From Spartobacteria bacterium (GTDB lineage: Bacteria; Verrucomicrobiota; Verrucomicrobiia; Chthoniobacterales; UBA10450): a stretch of DNA of 6,873 bases. Position numbers and translations under genes: made by a program. Positions within the stretch are counted from its first letter, which is position 1. Each line of letters opens with the position of its first letter. The notes below the pieces were generated by a model. The model saw only the letters and a program-made list of their open reading frames with translations, did not search any database and was not told where the DNA came from. Shown here one piece after another: positions 1 through 5,604 of the stretch. Location of the stretch: contig JAJPJU010000024.1 of the NCBI GenBank assembly GCA_021324035.1, positions 1-6,873 of the forward strand, in the 5' to 3' direction.

Positions 1-1224
1 GATGGATTGAAAGAAGGCGGACGCGGAACCAGCGGTAGTGCGCATCAACAACGGTTTCGAAAAATCCTGGTTGGCGCGCAGGTCGCATTATCAGTCACCT
101 TGCTCGCCGGCGCGGCTTTGTTGATTACCAGTTTTGTTCGGCTCAGCCAGCAAAATATCGGGTTTCATGCCGAACATCGTTGGATCGGTTTCATTACGCT
201 GCCTGACGCCCAATATCCGGACCTCGCTGCTCGCCAGCGCTTCGCCGAAAAAACACTTGCTGCGCTTCATAGTGTGCCAGCTTTCGAAAGTTCGAGCCTT
301 AGCGCTGACATTCCCCTTTTGGCGGCGGCCGTCTCCAATGTGCTGTATACGCGGCCAGATGGTGAAATCTTGCCCATCGACAAGCGTGCTGCGGCTGTGC
401 TTCACAATATCGCCGCGGATTACTTTAAGACTTGGGGTATTTCCATTTTGGCGGGACGCGATTTCGACGAGCACGACACAGCGGATCGGCAAAACGTCAT
501 GATCATTAGTCAGGCTGGCGCCAGGAAAGTCTTTGGAGATGAAAATCCGATCGGCAAGACGCTAATTGTGGGCAGTGCCAGCGTGCCGTGCGAAATTGTC
601 GGGGTCGCTGGCGACGTGCGCTCGCGCAAAGTGTCGGATCCGGACGACGTCGAAATTTATCGTCCGTGGGCGCAGCAAAATTTCCCGTTTCCCTGCATTC
701 TCGTTCGTAGCCAGCTTAGGCCTGATGCCGTCACCAAGTTGGTGCAATCGGCTCTTGCCACGGTCGATTCTGGATTGGCAATCGCTATTCCTCAATCGAT
801 GGACGAAATCGTCGCCCAGGCGGTTGGACAAACGCGGTTAATGACCTGGTTGCTCGGAATCTTTGCCGGCGTTGCGCTTTTGCTCGCCAGCATTGGAATT
901 TATGGCGCAGTCGCCTACACCGTCGAGCAACGGACCGGAGAAATCGGCGTGCGCATGGCACTTGGAGCGCAAACCCATGATGTATTGCGCCTTATTGTGA
1001 ATCAAGGAATGAAGCCGGTTTTGATTGGGCTCGCTATTGGCATTTTAGCCGCGTTCGCGCTCGGCCGATTGATTGCGGCGCAACTCTACCAGGTTTCCGC
1101 GCATAACCCCGCTTTGCTTGGCGGAGCAACGATCGTACTGGCCGCAATCGCGCTGGTCGCGTGCTTGCTTCCCGCGCGCCGCGCAGCCCTGGTCGATCCG
1201 GTGCAGGCGCTCCGGACCGACTAA
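1..1224 (+). CDS. ADOP-family ABC transporter permease, C-terminal part (5' end outside window)
   Basis: Inner-membrane permease subunit of a MacB/FtsX-type ABC transporter; such proteins transmit ATPase movement to a periplasmic domain rather than forming a substrate channel. The frame is open to the left edge: two more codons precede a TTG that could be read as a start, but that TTG lies inside the conserved 'LKEGGR' linker, so the gene is truncated by the window. Numbering from the TTG, one membrane segment spans about 19-46 (AQVALSVTLLAG). A MacB-like periplasmic domain spans about 50-270, with 'AADYFKTWGISILAGRDF' and 'NPIGKTL'. The FtsX domain has segments at about 278-305, 335-358 and 372-390. 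The cytoplasmic coupling stretch RTGEIGVRMALGA (309-321) and the C-terminal LLPARRAALVDPVQALR are family hallmarks. What is visible matches the second half of a full ADOP protein. The next gene starts 6 bp downstream, probably co-transcribed. Substrate unknown. Confidence 0.93.
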   Translation, partial: DGLKEGGRGTSGSAHQQRFRKILVGAQVALSVTLLAGAALLITSFVRLSQQNIGFHAEHRWIGFITLPDAQYPDLAARQRFAEKTLAALHSVPAFESSSLSADIPLLAAAVSNVLYTRPDGEILPIDKRAAAVLHNIAADYFKTWGISILAGRDFDEHDTADRQNVMIISQAGARKVFGDENPIGKTLIVGSASVPCEIVGVAGDVRSRKVSDPDDVEIYRPWAQQNFPFPCILVRSQLRPDAVTKLVQSALATVDSGLAIAIPQSMDEIVAQAVGQTRLMTWLLGIFAGVALLLASIGIYGAVAYTVEQRTGEIGVRMALGAQTHDVLRLIVNQGMKPVLIGLAIGILAAFALGRLIAAQLYQVSAHNPALLGGATIVLAAIALVACLLPARRAALVDPVQALRTD

Positions 1225-1230
1225 CCATTT

Positions 1231-3699
1231 ATGATTCAGGATCTAAAATTCGCGGTCCGAACGCTATTGCACGCGCCCGGCTTCACCATCATTGCCATTT
1301 TGACGCTCGCGATTGGTATCGGCGCAAATAGCGCAATTTTTTCCGTAGTGGAAGGCGCTCTTCTCCGGCCGCTTCCGTTTCCGCACCCGGAACAACTCGT
1401 TAGGATTTTTGAAGCGTTGGATGAAAATGGCTCTCGGGCCGCGTCGCTAAATCTCAGCGATCGAACCGAGTCTCACTTGCGGGAATTTGGCCGTGAAATT
1501 TTTCAGGACGTAGGCGCTGGAACCGGAGGCGTAGCAGTTGTCGGATTCAATGATGCATCACCGGCCCAAACTGTTCCGGCAGCGCGCGTAACCTCCAATT
1601 TCTTCACCGTGCTCGGGTTGTCGCCTGCGCGCGGCCGAAATTTTACTGCGAGTGAAGGCGGCGACAAAAACGCGACCGCTGTGATTATAAGCGACGATTT
1701 TTGGCGGCAGAGCATGAACGGCCGACCCGATGTATTGGGAAGCACGATTGTTATTGATGGAACTTCCCGGACTGTAATCGGCGTGATGCCGCGTTCGTTT
1801 CGGCATCCTTATCGCGCCAGTATCTGGCTCCCCCTGGCATTGGAGCCGGACAACGCTGCCACGATTAACAATCATTACTTGTACGGCGTGGCTCGATTGC
1901 GTCCGGGCCTGACCGTTGCGCAGGCGCAAGAAAGCGCCAGGCGGGTGTTCGGAGCAATTAATCGCGACGACCCAAATCCGGTGAACGCGCGAGCGGCCTA
2001 CATCGTTCCGTTGCGGGAAAGTTTTGTGATGGATCTTCGCCCGAAGGTAATGATCATCGTTGGGGCGGCAATCTGCGCGTTATTGATTGCGGCATCGAAC
2101 TTCGCCGGGCTGCTGCTTGGTCGGGTGATCGATCGGGAAGGGGAGTTTGCTCTGCGCGCTGCTCTCGGAGCGAGCCGCGGCCAAATCGTTCGGCAACAGC
2201 TTGCCCAGGCGCTGTTGCTTGCGATTGCCGGCACCATGATTGGGCTGATTCTCTCCGCCTGGGCCGCGCCAATTCTTTTCGGCATGAGTCCCGAAGGCAA
2301 CGACGCGACTGCCAGCGCGATGCGCGAATTTGATTACAACGCACGTCTCGATTTACCGGTGTTTGCCTTCGCCGCAGGAATCATGGCGCTGGTGGGAATG
2401 GGCTTTGGTCTGCTGCCGGCTCTGCGCGCGTCGCGAACTGATTTGCGCAGCGCAATCAGCATCACCGGACGTGGTGCCACATTGGATCGCAGTGCGCGGC
2501 GGTTGCTCGGGTTATGTGTGGTAGTTGAGTTGGCAGTCGCAGTTGCGCTTGTCACCGCGAGTGTCACCGCTACTCAATACTTTCGAAAACTAATCGACGA
2601 ACCGTGGGGCTTCGAGACCCAGGACCGCCTCGCCTTCAGCGTGACCATTCCCGATCGTTTTTTTCCAAACCCTGCCGACAAGCAACAGGCGCTCGAACGC
2701 GGGCTGATGAAATTGCGGGAGCTCCCGGGAGTTCAGTCCGCGACAGTTGTCTCGCCATCGCCAATGGACGCATCCTGGACTTTGATGTTGTTCAATCCCG
2801 AAGGCGCCCCGGCGCCCGAGCCGCGCGGCGTTTATACAGCTTACTCGCGAATCACCGTTCCCGGTTATTTCCAAAGTATGGGCCAACCGTTGCTTCAGGG
2901 ACGGGATTTTGTCGAAAATGACGGACCCGACGCGCCCCTGGTCTGCATGATCAGTCAAAGCATTGCTCAGCGATTTTGGCCTAACGAATCTCCGCTCGGA
3001 AAACGCATTCGTTGGGGCCGGCTCGATGGCAACCGGCCGTGGTTTACCATTGTCGGCGTCGTCGGAAATATGAAAGCGATCGCGGATCCGAATGATGGAG
3101 AGGTTGTCGGAATGATTGCCCGGCCAATGTCGCAAATGTTGGTGAGGGCGACAGCGCCACTCGATGACATCACTTACGTGGTTCAGAGCAACAGCCGATC
3201 GCTGAACGAAGCCGCGGTGCGCTCTGCGCTGGCGCGGGCCAATCCGAGTCTGGCCGCTTACAACTTTATTTGGCTCAACGACGCCGCCTCCCGGTCCCGA
3301 ACAACTGAACGTTTCGTTTTCATTCTGGTTTCGTCCTTCGCTCTGGTCGGCGTTGTACTTGCTGCCATCGGATTGTACGGCGCCCTGGCGTTGCAAGTGT
3401 CGCGAAGGGAACGGGAATTCGGAATTCGCTGCGCCTTGGGCGCAACCGCCAGACAGATCATGGAGCACGTGGCGCGGCAGGGAGCGTCGCTGCTTTTGTT
3501 GGGCCTGACCGGCGGGGGATTGGCAACCTACGGAATTGTTCGTCTGGTGCGAAATCAATGGAACGAAATGCCGACGCCCAATCTTGCCGCTTGTTTCTGC
3601 GCGGTTGCTGTCCTGTCCTTTGCCGTGATGATCGCTTGCCTGCTTCCGGCCCGACGCGCGGCAGGCGTCGACCCAGTTCGGGCGTTGCGAGCGGAATAA
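1231..3699 (+). CDS. ADOP-family ABC transporter permease (MacB/FtsX type), full length
   Basis: Complete 822-residue inner-membrane ABC permease of the duplicated ADOP type. Two MacB/FtsX units follow one another. The first has an N-terminal segment at about 15-40 (LTLAIGIGANSAIFSVV), a periplasmic domain at about 45-268, and segments at about 272-298, 325-350 and 375-400, with the coupling motif EFALRAALGASRGQIVRQ. The second has a segment at about 424-446, a periplasmic domain at about 455-690, and segments at about 694-720, 750-772 and 784-806, with EFGIRCALGATARQIM. It ends with LLPARRAAGVDPVRALR, nearly the same as the preceding gene. The ATG is chosen because the N-terminus (QDLKFAVRTLLHAPGFT) is the usual ADOP start; no clear Shine-Dalgarno precedes it. 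The length is normal for the family. No ATPase gene is in the window, so the energising partner must be encoded elsewhere. The substrate cannot be predicted; macrolide-resistance labels often given to such genes are not supported here. Confidence 0.95.
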   Translation: MIQDLKFAVRTLLHAPGFTIIAILTLAIGIGANSAIFSVVEGALLRPLPFPHPEQLVRIFEALDENGSRAASLNLSDRTESHLREFGREIFQDVGAGTGGVAVVGFNDASPAQTVPAARVTSNFFTVLGLSPARGRNFTASEGGDKNATAVIISDDFWRQSMNGRPDVLGSTIVIDGTSRTVIGVMPRSFRHPYRASIWLPLALEPDNAATINNHYLYGVARLRPGLTVAQAQESARRVFGAINRDDPNPVNARAAYIVPLRESFVMDLRPKVMIIVGAAICALLIAASNFAGLLLGRVIDREGEFALRAALGASRGQIVRQQLAQALLLAIAGTMIGLILSAWAAPILFGMSPEGNDATASAMREFDYNARLDLPVFAFAAGIMALVGMGFGLLPALRASRTDLRSAISITGRGATLDRSARRLLGLCVVVELAVAVALVTASVTATQYFRKLIDEPWGFETQDRLAFSVTIPDRFFPNPADKQQALERGLMKLRELPGVQSATVVSPSPMDASWTLMLFNPEGAPAPEPRGVYTAYSRITVPGYFQSMGQPLLQGRDFVENDGPDAPLVCMISQSIAQRFWPNESPLGKRIRWGRLDGNRPWFTIVGVVGNMKAIADPNDGEVVGMIARPMSQMLVRATAPLDDITYVVQSNSRSLNEAAVRSALARANPSLAAYNFIWLNDAASRSRTTERFVFILVSSFALVGVVLAAIGLYGALALQVSRREREFGIRCALGATARQIMEHVARQGASLLLLGLTGGGLATYGIVRLVRNQWNEMPTPNLAACFCAVAVLSFAVMIACLLPARRAAGVDPVRALRAE

Positions 3700-3757
3700 T
3701 TAATTCCCGAAATAATTAGACCACGACTTGCACGCCGTCCGGTTTGCCTGCAATTCG

Positions 3758-3830
3758 CCAACTGCCGGCGCGCGGCCCGCAGAGGCTAATCCTCCGCAGG
3801 CTTACGCGCGTAACAGAATCCGACAGTTGG
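3758..3830. other. Nested inverted repeats between convergent genes
   Basis: The 145-bp gap between the permease stop and the aminotransferase stop contains several symmetries. CCAACTG (3758-3764) pairs with CAGTTGG (3824-3830). Inside these, CCCGCAGAGG (3776-3785) pairs at 8 of 10 positions with CCTCCGCAGG (3791-3800) across a 5-nt loop. TTACGCGCGTAA (3802-3813) is a perfect 12-bp palindrome. The location suggests bidirectional transcript ending, but no T-run follows the 3776-3800 stem on either strand, so it is not a standard intrinsic terminator. The direct repeat AATAATTA occurs at 3695-3702 and 3711-3718. I see no coding potential or promoter in this gap. Confidence 0.35.
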
Positions 3831-3844
3831 GAGACTCACCCGGC

Positions 3845-4768
3845 TTATCCGACAACTTGGATGCCTTCGCTTGCCGTTTGCTTCGCGTACAACTCGCTCA
3901 AACGTTTCGTCATCGGACCGATGCAGCCATCCTTGATCACGCGATTATCGACTTTCACGACCCCGGCGAGTTCGCCCATGGTTCCCGTGCAAAACATTTC
4001 GTCTGCGCTGTAAACATCCACCGGCGACAAATCGGCTTCGACACAACGAATTTTTTCCGCGGCGCAAATCTCCATCACCGTCGCCCGGGTAATTCCTTCC
4101 GGGCAACCGACCGCTTTGCTGGTCGCGAGGTCGCCTCCTGCTCGCGATTTATCGGAGTTGCGGACTATGAAAACGTTGGTCGCATTTGTTTCCGCAATAA
4201 AACCGTTGGTGTCGAGCATGAGCGCGTCGTCAGCGCCGGCGTTGTTCGCTTCGATCTTGGCCAGGATTGAATTAAGCAAATTGGCGTGATGAATTTTTGC
4301 ATCGAGGACTTCCGGTGGCGGCCGTCGAATCTTGCTCGTCACCAGAGTAAGTCCGGTGGTGGCATAAACTGGAGCTTTGTGCTCGGCCAGAACGATCAGC
4401 GTTGGCCCGCCTTCATTCAGTCGTGGATCCATTCCTGAAGTGATTTTCAATCCACGGCTGAGCGTTAGCCGGATGTGAACGCCGTCGCGCATCGCATTGG
4501 CCGCGAGAGTGCGTTTGATCTCGTCGATGATTGTCTCCCGGGCTGGAATTTCCGCGAACGAAAGTGCGCGTGCCGATTTTTCGAGACGATCCAAATGTTC
4601 GTGCAATTTGAAGATGCGTCCGTTGTAAAGACGCAATCCCTCCCAAACCGCGTCCCCGCCCTGGACCGCAGAATCAAACGGACTGACGCCGGCCTTGTCG
4701 CGGTGAATCAGCACGCCATTAATATTGACGACCAGGTCTTTGTTCTTTGGGTTAAATTTCTGAAGCAT
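3845..4768 (-). CDS. Class IV PLP-dependent aminotransferase (branched-chain / D-amino-acid type)
   Basis: A cytoplasmic fold-type IV aminotransferase of 307 residues, the usual family length, exchanging an amino group between an amino acid and a 2-oxo acid. Visible landmarks: VWEGLRLYNG (41-50) and the HEHLDRLEKSARAL region (56-69) of the small domain; R100 in HIRLTLSRG; K158 in DAKIHHANLLNSILAK as the Schiff-base lysine; E193 in IAETNATNVF, expected to contact the pyridine nitrogen; GITR (225-228) and TGTMGEL (261-267) for cofactor phosphate and substrate binding. The lysine region, D-x-K followed by LLN-x-x-LAK-x-E, resembles D-amino-acid aminotransferases and plant 'BCAT-like' proteins more than E. 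coli IlvE, so branched-chain specificity is not assured. The loop before GITR (about 203-222) looks somewhat long and reads CPEGITR instead of the common LPGITR. The ATG fits homologous N-termini but no Shine-Dalgarno precedes it. It lies 97 bp downstream of the sulfotransferase-like gene, likely in the same operon. Confidence 0.92.
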   Translation of the reverse strand: MLQKFNPKNKDLVVNINGVLIHRDKAGVSPFDSAVQGGDAVWEGLRLYNGRIFKLHEHLDRLEKSARALSFAEIPARETIIDEIKRTLAANAMRDGVHIRLTLSRGLKITSGMDPRLNEGGPTLIVLAEHKAPVYATTGLTLVTSKIRRPPPEVLDAKIHHANLLNSILAKIEANNAGADDALMLDTNGFIAETNATNVFIVRNSDKSRAGGDLATSKAVGCPEGITRATVMEICAAEKIRCVEADLSPVDVYSADEMFCTGTMGELAGVVKVDNRVIKDGCIGPMTKRLSELYAKQTASEGIQVVG

Positions 4769-4789
4769 ATACGGAGGAGAGATCGCTCG

Positions 4790-4855
4790 GGAAAGCAGGA
4801 AAGCAGGAAATCATAGAAGTTTTATCCTAACTCTTTTCCTGCGTTCTTGCTTTCC
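4790..4855. repeat. Long imperfect hairpin built on an 8-bp tandem repeat
   Basis: The arms 4790-4810 and 4835-4855 are 21 nt each and complementary at 19 positions, with a 24-nt loop (4811-4834). The two non-Watson-Crick positions are 4798/4847 (a G-T wobble if read on the + strand) and 4802/4843. The left arm is 2.6 tandem copies of GGAAAGCA. The element almost fills the gap between the sulfotransferase-like and aminotransferase genes; a minus-strand transcript would fold it ending 21 nt before the aminotransferase ATG. No T-run follows it on the minus strand, so it is probably not an intrinsic terminator for that operon. It may be an mRNA processing or stability element, a translation-control structure, or one copy of a dispersed intergenic palindrome. 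Confidence 0.75.
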
Positions 4856-4865
4856 TAAGAGATTT

Positions 4866-5603
4866 TTAATGCAGGCGATATTGGTAAAGTTGTTCGTAAC
4901 ATTCGCGGCACTTCTCGTAAATGTCCCCTAACGAATTCGGAATCGTGCCGTCGCGGGGTATGTAAGGCTCGAACGACGTCGATTTGGCAACCGCGTCGTA
5001 CCAGTGCCTTGCCCAAATCCCATCGGTTGCGCGCAACCCGGGCGGCCACGAGAGCATCCCTTTGTCGAATGGACCGCCGATGGCATCGCACAATAGCCGC
5101 AGCGTTGGTTCCGGATTTCTGAGCACATCATCCGCGTCGATTACTGGTGGTATCGATCCAGATCGATTCCGGGCGAAATCAAAAATCTGGCACTGCTGAA
5201 CGAAGCCAAGATCTTCCAATTCGGGATCCGGGTTCTTTTTGATGTAGGACAGAATGACTTCGCGCGGTTCGCGGATCAGAAAACAATTGGTTAAACCGGT
5301 GATCCAGTCGCGATCGATCTCCGGAAGCAGGTGGTGAGTCATTTGTTTTTGAAAAAAAATCCGCTTCTCGCCCGGGATCGGACCTTTTGTCAGCTGCTCC
5401 GCGATCTTGGCCCAGTTGGTCTCGCCGGACGCGATCACTCCCGCCGCCATCGGATGATCTTTTCCCGTCCTCTTTAAATAGTAGGCGTAAAACGGTTCGT
5501 CGATCACGGCCGTGTCGGAACGATTGCCCCAGGATCTCATCATTGCCGTCGAAATGTTGCGGGGCCCCGACCACATCGCGATGCGGAGGGAACCGGCGTC
5601 CAT
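4866..5603 (-). CDS. Sulfotransferase-like P-loop protein
   Basis: A soluble protein of 245 residues with the layout of a sulfotransferase, which would move a sulfonate from PAPS to an acceptor. WSGPRNIST (11-19), after a first beta strand, sits where the 5'-phosphosulfate-binding loop is expected. IREPREVILS (110-119) resembles the 3'-phosphate-binding motif with its Arg and Ser. VIDADDVLRNPEPTLRLLCDAIG (154-176) corresponds to the usual 'D-x-L-x-x-x-P' helix region. DEPFYAYYL (35-43) and the His pair H90-H91 are further candidate functional residues. No signal peptide or membrane segment is visible. The sequence resembles the N-terminal domain of plant BCAT-like fusion proteins. The ATG is one base after the stop of the upstream transporter gene (TAA-A-ATG), so translation is probably coupled. 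An in-frame ATG at residue 10 falls against the P-loop and would be too short. PAPS use and acceptor are inferred; a nucleotide-binding role without sulfotransfer is possible. Confidence 0.85.
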   Translation of the reverse strand: MDAGSLRIAMWSGPRNISTAMMRSWGNRSDTAVIDEPFYAYYLKRTGKDHPMAAGVIASGETNWAKIAEQLTKGPIPGEKRIFFQKQMTHHLLPEIDRDWITGLTNCFLIREPREVILSYIKKNPDPELEDLGFVQQCQIFDFARNRSGSIPPVIDADDVLRNPEPTLRLLCDAIGGPFDKGMLSWPPGLRATDGIWARHWYDAVAKSTSFEPYIPRDGTIPNSLGDIYEKCRECYEQLYQYRLH

Positions 5604-5604
5604 T

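Noticed and set aside
7..9. TTG as the true start of the first permease
   Set aside because: The codon lies within the conserved linker before the mid-protein membrane segment of ADOP permeases, and the frame is open to the left edge.
2590..3558. 322-codon open frame on the minus strand
   Set aside because: It lies wholly antisense to the well-supported permease gene, its translation is rich in Arg, Gln, His and Ser with no recognisable domain, and it reflects codon bias of the real gene.
3728..4270. 180-codon open frame on the plus strand
   Set aside because: It mostly overlaps the aminotransferase antisense, the translation has no recognisable motif, and it starts inside the convergent gap.
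4811..4834. Promoter for the aminotransferase in the hairpin loop (TAGGAT as a -10 on the minus strand)
   Set aside because: It matches only 4 of 6 consensus positions, with no convincing -35 at the right spacing.
4790..4855. CRISPR array or insertion-sequence end
   Set aside because: The repeat unit is only 8 bp with no spacers, and no transposase, second terminal repeat or target duplication is visible nearby.
4790..4865. Intrinsic terminator
   Set aside because: On the minus strand, where the flanking genes lie, the stem is followed by CGAGCGAT rather than a T-run. The T-run on the plus strand (4863-4867) has no upstream plus-strand gene to terminate nearby.
5179..5574. 131-codon open frame on the minus strand
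   Set aside because: It is an alternative frame within the sulfotransferase-like gene, whose own frame shows clear family motifs.
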